DNA of 64,000 nucleotides from Blastomussa wellsi (taxonomy: Eukaryota > Cnidaria > Anthozoa > Scleractinia > Plerogyridae). The translations under genes were made by a program, and so were the position numbers. The notes beneath the pieces are model-generated. The model saw only the letters and a program-made list of their open reading frames with translations. It was not told the origin of the DNA and did no database searches. The DNA lies in assembly GCA_947652115.1 (NCBI GenBank), contig OX393562.1, positions 22,129,651-22,193,650 on the forward strand. The letters are read 5' to 3'. Below are positions 24,201 through 35,962 of this stretch, piece by piece (the first letter of the stretch is position 1; each line of letters opens with the position of its first letter).

Positions 24201-26710
24201 CCAAGTTCTCAATGTTGATCAATATCGAATTACTTCTTCATCCTTGGCGGTCAACTGTTCGTTTCATCCATAGCACAGATTAATCCGGTAAATTGCATAT
24301 AGTAAGACATATTGAATGATATACCCATTTGCGGTGTTGGCGGCAAGATCGGGAACGTTTGCTTGTTCTAAAGTGAAACAAGCGGTGAAAATGGATAGCC
24401 AATCAGTAATTACCTTGACGTCAACCAGCGCGCCTTTGTGCACGGAAAATATCTAAGGTTTTCCTCATTTTGGCTGTTTACTGGGCTTATTTTTTCTTTT
24501 TTCAAGCTTCCAGTATGTATCTACAGAAAGTTTCACAAATACACTCAGTGTAATCCCCTCTCTCTCACCAAACATGTGGCCACTTGCAAAAGGTTGAAAT
24601 ATTTGTCAACAAAAAATAATTTTCTTGAGCTAAGCATTATCGTCATATTACTTTTAAATGTGAGAAGTTACGTAATAAAAGTTCTATTAGAACACTTCTC
24701 AACTTTAATGCAAACTATGACAAGGCCGAAAATCGATCGGATCTCCTCTTTTGGAGAACATGCACTGACATAATAATGCTTGTCTTCGGCTATATTCTAT
24801 AGTCAGTAATACTGAACATCCAGTGGAGAGTTACTATTGTATACAGTACTGAAAGCTGTCTAAAAATGCATGCAGTTTGAAATTAAATCAATACCTTAAA
24901 ACTCAAAATTGAAGATAATCCTTCGTCGATTCTTTTCGCGTTGCGTTAAAACCAGAGGAGCACACCACGACTTTTGATCAATGTTACTAAACACGCAGGA
25001 TTGACGAAATGTCATGAAAAACTCTGCGAAATCACTTCACCCCACGCCGCCTTTACTTATGATCTCTTAATTACGTCTTATTTACATTTTTGGTTGCTTG
25101 GTCTTCGGTTATCTACTTGTCACTATGTGAAGTATATTCTCAAACAGGTGCCCATTTCAATTAATGCTTTTAAACCTGTTTTAAAATCATACACTGCGTA
25201 GCGTTTTAAACTACTGTAGATATAAATACAAATTTGCACACTGTGTGAGCTTTACCTAAAAGATTTTTTTATTCTTTTCGGCTGACAAAGTTTCCATGCT
25301 GGGATATGCTATTGATACTATCAGTGCAACGGCTCATATGAAAATTATCAGCACTCCGATGGGCCGAAAGCGATAGTTTTAATATAATCTATCGACATTC
25401 CAAAGCTTATTCTCTTCACGAGTGACGTATACGGTCTATCATTTAACATTCAAGAGTTGAAAGAGTCGTCTACAGGGCTGATAAAATTGAATAACTCTTA
25501 CAAATGATTACGCCTTTCCTAGCTAACGGATAAACAGAAAAGCCAACAAAAGACACGTCCACAACTGAGACGAGGATATATCGATGGTCCATTATTGCAA
25601 CCATGACGAATTTTGAGACGAATGATTCCACTTAGAATGGCTGAGGTAAGGGAATTCAATTACTTTCTTTTTTGTCATAGACGGAAATTGTGGCATGACA
25701 ATGGTGACTGTATGTTCGTGACGGGTGAACATGAAACTGATGTATGTAATTGTATCTGGTATGAACTGATAAAAAGTAAAAAAAATTGAGTGATGTATTT
25801 TAAGCGATTATTCGCAAGTAAAGAAACATGGACGTATCACTCGTCGATTGAGTTACATAAACGGGGATGATGACTGCGGTCGATGAAGAAACCATGTTTC
25901 ACACAATCCCTTATTTTCGTTGGGACATCAAAAAGACAGAGCATACTCAGGAACTACAGACTTTCCGGCAACACTACAGGTTGCACTAATGTGAGCAATA
26001 GAATTTGACACAAACCACGATTGGAACCGTTTTGCGAAAAATAATGCGGTTTGTTGCTGACAGATGGGTTTTAAATCTGAAGTAGAAGCATAAACATGAA
26101 ATACCGGAAGGGTTCCGCAAAGGTTTAATCTATGCAGAGTTTGTTTTAAAATTCTTTACACCTTCCAATCTTCTTACATTCTCATTGGACCAGTTGGGAG
26201 AATTTCTTCAATATGAAGTAATCTATTACGTTGTCCTCATGGACTGACGAGACGTACATGCAAACTCATACCCCCACCGCGTGGTACAAGGGGAAGCTGA
26301 TGGAACCCCCCCCCCCTCCCCCGTCGCCTGTAAGGTTTTCACTCCATGAAATTTATTTTTACTATAAAGCCCTGACCTTGCTCTGTAAGATAACATAATT
26401 TTTATGACGTTATTCGAACCGCCATCTTTGAACTGCCACCTTGCATTTCACTATTTCATATATTTTCTCCAGAAAAGTTAAAAACTACCGGAAATGCATC
26501 AAAACCAAGCCAAAATGCTGAAAAATAAAGATCTGTGTCAAAATGTCAATATTTTACTAGACCTGCACATTACGCAGTTGCAATTGCAATATCAAACATC
26601 ATGGTCACATAGTCGACGCATCAAAATTAATTTTCCTAAGGTGGCTCAAAACAGTTTCCAGCACTATCCAAGACTTAGATTCTGATAAGTCATTAACTTT
26701 TCCAAAAGTT
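21273..26710. other. Long gene-free stretch
   Basis: I find no exon chain, RNA gene or complete element. The open frames (for example 22558-22842 and 24438-24773, plus strand) lack domains and splice context. An 11-base C run lies at 26306-26316. The region 26638-26665 begins AAGGTGGCTCAAAACAGTTT, an inverted copy of the right end of the 26711-27034 repeat. Confidence 0.4.
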
Positions 26711-27034
26711 AAGGTGGCTCTAAACCTCCTCCACAGAATTTTTTTAAACTTTGCAAGAAGTTGCATCTTTTCATGCTTATCAAAATTCGATAATAAAAAT
26801 GGGGGTCACCGTCTCGTTCTTGAGTTATTAGCAGTTAAAGCTAAAATTAAGGGTGTTTTTAGCAGGTCATATTGTTTCTATGGTAACCTATTATGTCACG
26901 AAAATGATAACAAAGTGTTCACCAATGATTGGGCAGTTTTTTGATACCATGATTGTAGCATCAACTGATAAAGAGTGGTTATAACGACCCATCAAATTCT
27001 TTGAAAGTACTGGAAACTGTTTTGAGCCACCTGA
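26711..27034. repeat. Dispersed repeat, AGGTGGCTC family, copy 2 with terminal inverted repeats
   Basis: AAGGTGGCTC at the left is mirrored by GAGCCACCT at the right; the last 30 bp (GGAAACTGTTTTGAGCCACC) are also found inverted at 26638. The interior has ATGGGGGTCACCGTCTCG, a block recurring in other repeats of the window. Non-coding despite a short open frame. Confidence 0.7.
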
Positions 27035-27037
27035 ACA

Positions 27038-27300
27038 GTGGGAGGCGTGTTGGTCTAATGGTTAGTGTGCTGGACTATGATCGGACGGTCCAAGTTCAAG
27101 CCCTGGCCGGGGCACTTTATTGTGTTCTTGGGCAACCGACTTTGCTTTCATAGCCTCTCTCCACCCAGGTGTGTACCAGGTGGGTACCAGCGAAATAATG
27201 CTGGGGGTAACCCTGAGATGGACTAGCATCCCATCCAGGGGGGTGTAGAAGTGTTCCTAGCACCATCACAGAGTACGTCCTTTTACGAAAATTTCGGAAA
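27038..27300 (+). mobile_element. tRNA-derived SINE
   Basis: The head contains a box-A-like segment (TGGTCTAATGGTTAGTGTGC) and a box-B-like segment (GGTCCAAGTTCAAGCCC) at tRNA-like spacing, so it resembles a polymerase III promoter. The unrelated body holds CCACCCAGGTGTGTACCAGG and ends around GATGGACTAGCATCCCATCC. It is not a working tRNA: the arms do not close. It is inserted immediately after the right end of the preceding repeat. Confidence 0.82.
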
Positions 27301-28944
27301 ACCTATAGCTACAATTGTACGCCCGAGGGTTAATATTTGATCACGGTTAAAATCTAAAAGTTAAACGCTTACGTAAGTCGAAATGCAAGCGGAGTTAGAG
27401 AATTTATTTAGTTTACGAGATATTGCACGCCAATTTATCCTTTGAACCATAGACGTGTTGTTAATTTTAAATGCAGGAACGTTCTCGATCTGGCTATCTG
27501 GAGTCCAGTTTGACAATAATAAATAATAATATTTAATATTTATATTGCGCATTTTCTACAAGACTAACCAAATGAGAATTACAGAAAAATTAAAAAATAA
27601 AAACCTATTTGCAATTACTATGGAGTCAAAAAGACGAAAACTACGCCATTTACAATCGAATAAACCTTTTTATATTAATTTCTTTCTTAAGAGGTCAATG
27701 TTTATACGTTTAATTTGATTCGACATTGGGCTCATCGGCCTACAGACGATGTTGCAACATTTTCAGGCGGCTCAATTTAGTTTAGACCTTCCTGTCTCAG
27801 GCGAGTGTTACAACTAGGCCGATGGCGTGCATGAAAAACACTCATTGTAACCTTGTAAAGCACTTATCTTAGCGTAGTTTGAGAATGGCGATGATGACTA
27901 AATACGGCTAGTTAAAAGAAAGCAAACAAAGTTATTTAGGTTTACCTCAAAGATGACACGTGTTTGTCCCTATTTGCAGTTGATCGGCATTTCCCAACAT
28001 TAGCAACACAGTAGCAAAAACACAACTGAGTTTGAACAACTTAGTTTCAAATAACTGCAGGACAACTATGGCAGCTGCATTCCTCACAAGAACAAAACGT
28101 TTTGTGACTTTTGTGAATGGTGTTATCACAAGTCACTATGACAAACTTTTTTTGGCAAAACGTGGCACCAAATTAAGAAAAAAAAGCACAAAATGGCCAT
28201 GACGTCTAAGCTCTTTTACCAATAAAAATATATTTTCAAGAAGACAGGTGACAAGAAATAAAGTTTTACTACAATGGGTATAGGGTTTTGGTGATTGTCG
28301 TAATCTTCAGGGCTTAGCCTTTAACCGGAAATTGTATGCAAATCCTTTGGATATTGTTTAAGATATTGTAAACGTCAACAAAAAGGGGTTCCAATTTTCA
28401 ATGTAGGAAAAGAAAGGGCGATGTTTCAATCAAAAGTCAAAATTTCGAATTCAATTTCAAATTCAATATCTGAATTTATTACACGACTGACGGAGGGCCA
28501 ATAATTAAAATCACCCAATGAGATTGCTCTATTGCCACCTGTCCCAATATTTTCTAACTATTGGACCGGGTATTTGCGCATTAAATTGCATGGGAGTGAA
28601 AAATCATGAACGAAAAATCCTTTCGTAGCTTTGTTGGTTTGTCAAATAAAAATGGGGTAATTCGTTTCCGACTAAAATACTCGACGGTGCTCGATAAGAA
28701 TACCGTTCTTTTTAGTTTCTGCCTGCTTCTTTCTAGAAAAATCTTCGTCAGTCGTTTAATAAATCGTAAACGCAAACAAGCATAAGAAAAAACAATTATT
28801 GGTTAAACAAATTTAATATACCTTAGAGCGCGCAGGACGTATTGTTTTGCTTACTAAGTAAGTGAGGCAAGCAATAAATTTTGGGATACGTGCACGTATA
28901 GACAAGAAATCGCTTTTATCCTCATGCATGATTGCGATATTCCT
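27301..28944. other. Gene-free stretch
   Basis: AT-rich sequence with no supported gene. A short (AATTTCAAATTC)-like imperfect repeat is seen around 28440-28475. Confidence 0.4.
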
Positions 28945-28947
28945 TGG

Positions 28948-29002
28948 ACAATGCTGGGGGGGAAACCCTGCGATGGACTAGCATCCCATCCAGGGGGGAC
29001 TG
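28948..29002 (+). mobile_element. SINE 3' fragment
   Basis: CAATGCTGGGGGGGAAACCC and GATGGACTAGCATCCCATCC match the 3' body of the SINE at 27038-27300 with few differences. The tRNA-like head is absent, as in a 5'-truncated copy. Confidence 0.8.
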
Positions 29003-29094
29003 AGCGACGTCTGATTTCAAAAGAAACCTTTCAAGTCAGTTTAGTGTCGCAGCTAAGTAATCCTGACTCTGTATTCCTTTTAACATTTACACAT

Positions 29095-29116
29095 TACGTT
29101 ACGTTACGTTACGTTA
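29095..29116. repeat. (ACGTT)n microsatellite
   Basis: Four perfect ACGTT units plus a partial unit, shortly after the SINE fragment; perhaps derived from its tail. Confidence 0.85.
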
Positions 29117-29388
29117 GATGGCCAACGAGGTGCGTCTAAGGTCAACTTCACTTTGCCAGTGTGCTATGCACAAGTTGTAAGACAGCAGTGTAGCGAAATT
29201 CTATATTCAAAAAGTTGTACAAGAAATTCTCTTCTCAAACTCATTAATAATTCATCATGTTAAAACAAAGGAAATCAGAAACGTAACCATGGTTTGCAAA
29301 CGTGATCTCAATTACCATAGATTTTTACGATTTTATTTCTTCGTTTTCTCTGTAGCTCTGTAGTTTTAGTTTCGATTGAGAAGATATC

Positions 29389-29521
29389 TCCAACACTCGA
29401 GGCCGTGTTTCATCGCATTTCCAAACACCTCGAAGTTAGCCAAAAATTCTCTGCTGCGCGTCGTATTTTCAACTCGGTGTTCGGAAATGTGATGAAACAC
29501 TGTCTCTCGTGTTTGATATGA
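29389..29521. repeat. MITE with ~45 bp inverted ends
   Basis: CCGTGTTTCATCGCATTTCC at the left pairs with GGAAATGTGATGAAACACTG at the right, and the outer AACACTCGAG pairs with CTCGTGTTTG. The short centre includes CTGCTGCGCGTCG. No coding potential. Confidence 0.75.
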
Positions 29522-30474
29522 TGCTTTCTAATTGCGCTTTAGAAAGAAAGTGTTACATGGAATTGCTATTCTTGCCAAAGTTCGTATTTTTTATATTTTT
29601 AGTTGATGTGTACTAGTGTAGCCAGGGCTATGAAAGTGCTGCGGAAATTTGTAGTTTACATCGGTGATAAGATGTAGTTTGCAAATTGGTTGAGTGCGAA
29701 CGCAAAAACCTGTCAACAAGGTCACTGAGCTACGAAATTCGGAATCACATGGCAGCTTCACAAGCAAACGAAGGCAGTTAAAAACGAATGGAATACTTTG
29801 TGAATATGTGAAGCCCGTAGGATTAAAGCTTTTTAAAATGCTGGTTCAGGCGCTGAAGTTACAGGGCTGACTAATACACGAAAGCATGATCAAGACACCA
29901 AGGTGTGAAAACACCAATGCACAAATTATTCAGCAAGAAGCACACATCCGAAGCAAATTTTAAAAATTAGCTACTCAGGTGAAAACGACAAACCACCGAA
30001 GCAAATTTTAAAAATTATCGAATGTAGTTGTACGAATACGTGCATGAGCTGAGTTCAAACACATGAAAGGCTTGTTAAAGTCACCGAGGTGCGAAATTCG
30101 GCAAGAAGCGCATGGCAACTAGTGCAGAAGTAAACGACAAAGCTATCAGAAACGGTACTTAAACTTCTTTCAAATTTTTGTGATAACACGCCAAGGCCTG
30201 TACGAAAATAGAATATTAGTAAAGTTTTTTCTTTCTTGCAAGACATGCCCGTCCGCAAGAGATCCAAGCTGCCATAGTCATAACAGACCCCAACCGCAAG
30301 TTATTTTTTAGCGTAATGATAGACGACAGTATTATCGGAAAGCTTAAATAAGCTTATTTACTGCGAAATTGAAATTAACGACATATATCTACGTATGTAG
30401 GTCAGGTAACCGTGGCGTCGAGACTCGAAAAGGAAGAACACAGCGCAAGCCTTCTTTGTTGTTTGTTTCAAATC

Positions 30475-30602
30475 GAGGCCCTACCAATGCGCAGTGCACT
30501 CTGGTCCGCTGAAAGCGAGGCTCTTCCACAGCAGTGCATTCTGGTCCGCTGAAAATGAGGCTCTACCACAGAGCATTGTGGTCCGCTGAAAGCGAGGCTA
30601 TA
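30475..30602. repeat. Short tandem repeat, three ~40 bp units
   Basis: Units begin at 30475, 30517 and 30557 with a partial fourth at 30594. Each reads GAGGCYCTACCA or similar, then AGTGCAYTCTGGTCCGCTGAA. Units are 42, 40 and 37 bp with small indels. Confidence 0.85.
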
Positions 30603-32500
30603 AACTACGGCAAAATCTCGATTTTTCTACCTTTTTATTTTGATTATGAATTGCATACTGACGATTTCGTATACGATTACTATCCATAACTATTTTACTT
30701 TTTCATAACATTTTCCAGGATTTTTAACTGTGTTGACTGCTGCTTTGTTGTTTGCTCGCGGGTGTCAACCAAGATAGTGGAATAAAAATTCGTTCACTTT
30801 GTCGACATTTTCGTACAATGAAATGCAGTTGTTTGATTGCTTTCCTATTGTTTTCGCATTACGTACAATGGTGAAATACCATGTTTTTAATTTACAAAGA
30901 TTCTTGTTAAACGTATTCAGGGGAATATGGATTATGTTTTAATTCAGAGCATGTACAGGTGGTAAAAGTCTATGTTGAAACTTACCTCGTCCCTAACCAA
31001 AATATGCTTAATAAGCTTTCATTGAAAACTGAGCAAGCCATTACGTTAGCTTAATTTGGTTTTGACAGTTTAACAGTGATTTGATGAATCATGTAGTTGA
31101 CCCCAAAAAGGAACGTGTGACGTGAACCGCTCAGAGCTAGAGAAACCCGTGTCTTGTCAAGTTGTCAGAGGGTTGAGAATTTTAAGTTAATCTGAAGCTA
31201 AAAATAAACGCAGTTACAGTTACTTGATTGTTGGAGTGCTGCGAGTTAATTTCCTATTACATTACAATTACACTCCAACAATAGATGAACATTTGATTAG
31301 CTCAGATTTGGAACGTGGCAAATGGCGTTAGATAGTAATCCAAATTAGTTCTCATCGGATGTTATGTACGTTTTTTCCATAACAATATATTGATTTACAG
31401 ATTTATAAGAAGAGTAGAAGGGCTTGTCCCGCAAATAGCGCAAAGCTAGTCGCGGCGGGACAAGGTGTGCACGAGAAAACATAGAAAAGACAAATCGCAA
31501 TAAATTACAAACATACTGGAAAACGGAAAGACATAGCTTTACATAATAACGCAGATTTAAGCTCTAAGCACATGGTTTTGGTACACATGTCCGCGGTGGA
31601 GGGATTTGGTTTATTATCCCTTTACTTACGTGCGCACACTTGTAAGCTTGCCAAGCATTCTATCTTGCTTGAGTACAGTTTTTTTTTTTTAATTTCTTCC
31701 ATCATGACGCATGATGTAAATGACGTTTTTCACGGTTTATATTCAAGTTGAATGATTTTTATCTCAACCCTTCAAAGATCTTAAAACTTATCAATTTTAA
31801 AAGCGCTATTGAACAGTTTTTTTGAAAACGATATGGTTAATTGCTTTATAATTTGTATCATATACATCCCCATGCTCAACATGTGCATGACTTAGATGTA
31901 CAGGTAATAAGCTAACCTTAACCTACCTTACAGCTAATAAAATAGTTTTAATATATAGCATTTTTCTATTTTATAATGATTTTATTCTTGATTTTCATGA
32001 GGAATCTGATGTTTGAAACAACAATTTTTAAGCCTCGAAGATTTTAACCTTTTCGGACTGCTTATAGAAGTTTGCGATTTCAGTTATTGCCATGGCCGAG
32101 ATGAGCCTACGAATTAAAGTAAAAGCCTTAAACTATTAATTGGTCACGTGACTCAGCTGAGGATTCTTTGAAAGGCAGACATGCATGTCCTGTTATGTGT
32201 AACATGAACTGATGTTACGCCCTTAATCCAATATTTAGTACTTTTAAAATAAAATTCCATGAAAGAAACGTGTTAGTATTCAATGCAAGACAACAATGCA
32301 CGGTCAAATTCTACCTCAGCTCCTCCCTTAAAACGTATTGTGTAATACACTGGGCAAATTTAAGTAATCGCGCTCTGGCCTAAGGTAAGTGTTTACCACA
32401 AATCCTGTAAAGGCAATGTTTCTTTTTTTAATAATCAATATAGGACCTTGTGAGAATACAATTGCTTTGAACATTTTTCCAACGGCGGTAACCCTAACAA
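30603..32500. other. Gene-free stretch
   Basis: No gene seen on either strand. It includes AT-rich tracts and a T run near 31680; nothing with element-like ends was recognised. Confidence 0.35.
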
Positions 32501-33732
32501 TAGAGGGGGTAAGTTTCAAAAGAAACTGTGGTGCTGCGTCGGTGGGAAGTATAACAATATAATTTGGTTTTATCAACTGGGTTGAGAATGTGAATTGGCC
32601 ACCGTAAAGAGATTCAAGAGCTGACGTTTCGAGCGTTAGCCTCTTCGTCCCTAACAATAGGCTGCTGCAGACACTTGACAAACAAATCATGTATAGGGTA
32701 TGATGATTGAAGGCAACTGACTGTGATACTGCCATTAACTCTCTTAATTGTAATGATAAAACTCAACGGCAACGTCAAAGAGAACGTCGCTAAACAAAAG
32801 ATAAAAATGAGCGGCAATACAATTGCTCTGCACGTGCGTTATAATTATTTGTACTTTTCTTTACCGTCTTTTGCGTGAAAATTACCAAATTCTGACTTCT
32901 TAGGAGAACGTGAACCTCGACGGCGAAATTTCTGTTTGAAAATCAACGCCGTCGTTATATTTTCTAATAGAGCTACGTTTGAAAGCGACAGATGCCCCGA
33001 ATACATCAAAGTAATTACGAGATTTTAAAGTAAAATATTGAATTCTTTTTAACTAAGCTTCGTCCTCGCCGTCGCCATCGTCACTGCATTAGTCCTTAAG
33101 CTCCCTCATATGTGTAATCAAGTGTAACTTCGTGTTGAATAATAATGATGAATAAACTGAACAACTGATCATGATGAGTATTAATTAGAAGAAACCAACG
33201 TGAAGTCATACGAGCTAAAGTTAGAGAAACCGGTCAGTCAGCTAAGAACATCAGCTGGTTATTACTGTCTATGTAAACATTTGTTTGTCGATTTATCGTT
33301 AAGATGGTTTTTGCCTGTGGTGAGCTAAAGAATATTTCACCCCAGTCTGTTTACTGTAGACGTAGATAATATGTAGACGTAACAATCAAAAATTGTTAAT
33401 AGTTAGTTTACCCTGTCTGAGTGAAAAATTTAATCGATTTTCATCGAAGATCTGGTTCAAAGAATAATGTGCATCGTGCGCAACCACTGTTGTGAAAACA
33501 ATAACTCATCCCTCTTGACCTCCCTTGGTTGTCTAGAGAGTAAAAATTTACATCGATAAGATAAAAAACATTTTCCTTTACCTAAGAACTTTCCCTTTGA
33601 ATTAATTATAACAAATTACCATTTATATGCACCTTTTCCTTTTCAAGAATGTTTGAAGCCAACATGGGCATTTTTAAAACAGACTCGCTTTACAGCTTTA
33701 TTAAATGAAATGTTTTGGAGTATTTACGCTAT
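32501..33732. mobile_element. Penelope-like (inferred) non-autonomous element, copy 1
   Basis: From TAGAGGGGGTAAGTTT to TATTTACGCTAT this is about 99% identical to 35915-37145 (about ten differences in 1.23 kb, one a 1-bp indel). It has no long conserved ORF; frames at 32328-32817 are incidental. Near the start it has ATAATTTGGTTTTATCAA, which in copy 2 is repeated inverted at the far end. On the minus strand at 32654-32619 a CGAAGAGGCTAACGCTCGAAAC hairpin region resembles hammerhead motifs known from Penelope-like elements. The class is inferred from that, and from the target duplication of copy 2. Confidence 0.65.
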
Positions 33733-33865
33733 CATTTTCAATACGTTTTTCTATTTGTTATTTCCGGAAGAGTCAACTTAACCTTTATCTTTACAAATGA
33801 GGACGCTCTGTATCTAGTTGCCACTATGTGTCGAAAGTCATGCCCATCAGCTCCCATGACCTATT

Positions 33866-34410
33866 AAGGCGATTCCCTAGTAAAAGAACCTGTCATGGAT
33901 TTTCGATGAAACTTGGTACACTGTTGTAAGGTCTTGTAACAAGTCAAAAAGATTATGAAAACTAATAAAAAGTGGGGGTCACCGTGCACGTTTCCACGTT
34001 ACAGTGCTGACGAATACGGGTATTTACGGTCTTTGGCAATAGCCCCGCACAACCCAAAACAAGACAACTAAGATCCATGTTTTCCATAAAGCTTCCAACT
34101 TCACACAGCGTTTGACTTAATTCTACTGTTTATTCATCTATGTACAGAAACAATGCCTTCGACTACCTTTGTTTCTAGTTAACGTACAAAAATTGCCTTA
34201 TTTTCGATATGCGCTGTTTGGCCCTTTATAGCTCGATCCGTTAAATTCCCAAAGAAACAGCCACAGATTTCTGCACATTTTTTATCATTGAAAGGAAACC
34301 CCATTCTTATTAAAATTATGAAATAAAAACATGGGGGGTTACAGTACTGGTTATCGCAATATCGCAAACTGGCATGTCCTTGGTAGGCCCTTGGAATGTG
34401 CAAGACAGTA
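33866..34410. repeat. Probable AAGGYGATTCC-family repeat, degenerate copy
   Basis: Starts AAGGCGATTCCCTAG, like the clearer element at 43754-44359 (AAGGTGATTCCTCAG), and contains GGGGGTCACCGTGCACG at the same relative position as AGGTCACCGTGCTCG there, plus a later ATGGGGGGTTACAGT. The right end was not located. Confidence 0.45.
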
Positions 34411-34904
34411 TCAAAAAAGATTTTTAAGTAATTTACTTCGAGATATTGCAGTTAGGACGTAATATGACAAAGATGAAGCTTGAACTACAAATGTAGTGTT
34501 CATCACAAGGTTTATAACAGCCATTCTCGGTAAGTGAACGGACGCCTTCCGCTAACGTTATACACATTTTCGAAACATAAAAAGACTCGTCATGGCCAGA
34601 AGAAAACTGACTGTCAAAAATCTTTATTATTGATTTTTACTCTTCGATTGACGCAATTCTAATAATCTTTTTGTAGAAGCTCCTCTTAATAGCTTAAAAG
34701 CAAATTACTTAAAATATTATTCTGGTTTGTAATCGAACCGAGCGGTCCTCGTACACTGCTCTCGACGCTAAACTGATTTTTACTGATTTCATATTACAGC
34801 GCGGTTGTGATGTCTAATAAGGCGGAACGTGAATCAATGGGTACGAACTGACTTCTACCGTATGTCAATGGTGTATGCTTACGCTCTCTTAGATTAACTC
34901 ACAC

Positions 34905-35690
34905 AAAAAAGAATCCAAAGAAACATAGAAAATGGTTCGATACAGATTGTGGGTCTCTATCTCTCTAAGAAAACAACTAAGATTGCTTTCTAACAAAAAG
35001 CATAAAACCCTCTTGATCCACACCTCAGGCACCAACATCGCACAATGCGTAAAAACTTTTAAAAAGCTAATTAAATACAAAAAACTATTCAATTCTCGGA
35101 TTGAGGACCTAAAAATTCTGTTTGGCTGTGTATCTTGTGTTCTATCTATGCATATTTCTAGCATATTGAAATATATCATCAACTATTTCAGGGAGAAGGC
35201 CGTTATGCAATGAATGCGAGAATTTCAATACTTCCAGACGATAACTGTTATCTACTGTCAGAATGTCAAGTAAATTTAGCAGACTCTTAGCAAAGGTTTC
35301 AGTAGCACTCTCCGTTTCTCTACCAAACGTTATAGTTTGGTTGACAAATACGTCAATCGAGTTCCAAAAGATACACTTGCTTTGTTGACTTCAAGAAAGT
35401 TTTTGATTCAGTATGGCATGTCGGTCTCTTTTACAAACTTCTCCAATACAACACTGGGGGGAAATTTTATGATCTTATTAAAAATCTTTACTCTAAAACC
35501 AAATGTTCCATAAAAATTTCTAATCAAAGAATGGAATTCTTTGATTACTGCAACAGGTTGTATCCTCTCTCCTGTGCTCTTTAATTTATAAGTAAATGAA
35601 ATTCGTTTTCTACTAGACGGAGAAGACACAGATCCCATAGTTTTACCAAATGGATCTCGTTTAAACTGCCTTCTCTATGCGGATGATCTA
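34905..35690 (+). pseudogene. LINE reverse transcriptase fragment, 5' part
   Basis: Translating the plus strand across frames gives a linker (KWFDTDC, then KQLRLLSNKKH), followed by reverse transcriptase palm motifs: VDFKKVFDSVWHVGLFYKLL, a GCILSPVLFNL block and LLYADDL, the last being the YxDD catalytic box (35671-35690). At least one frameshift and one stop lie between the GCILSP and NEI blocks, so it is dead. It continues at 37204-37420 after an insertion. Known: CR1/L2-like LINEs carry this motif order; the exact clade is not assigned. Confidence 0.85.
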
Positions 35691-35917
35691 CAACCATGTT
35701 GACAAAAGTGTTGGGAAGCTTTGCACTTTTCTCCTCACCCCCCCCCCCCCCCCCTCCCCTATTCAATGTTGAGCCCACTAGCAACCTTTTTCGTATAAGA
35801 TTGTAAAGTGAGATTCCAACATTAATAGGGGCGGAGCGGGGTCCTAAAACAGTTTAGTATTGTGTTTTCTAAGTTGGATTCAAAACTTACTGTAATCGGG
35901 TATATGTATATGTATAG

Positions 35918-35962
<45 letters not shown>

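Noticed and set aside
24438..24773. 111-residue plus-strand open frame
   Set aside because: Hydrophobic start looks like a signal peptide, but there is no conserved domain or supporting gene structure.
27038..27112. A genuine tRNA gene
   Set aside because: Box A and B are present but the acceptor and anticodon arms do not pair and the sequence continues into a SINE body, a 3' fragment of which recurs at 28948.
29095..29116. CRISPR-like or array structure from short direct repeats
   Set aside because: The ACGTT units have no spacers; it is a simple microsatellite, and the host is an animal.
32328..32735. 135-residue minus-strand open frame, partly repeated at 35931-36149
   Set aside because: The shared part lies inside the duplicated element and the rest is unique flank; no domain, and the frame breaks differently in the two copies.
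35408..35638. Minus-strand open frame at the LINE
   Set aside because: The plus strand encodes recognisable reverse transcriptase motifs; this is its antisense shadow.
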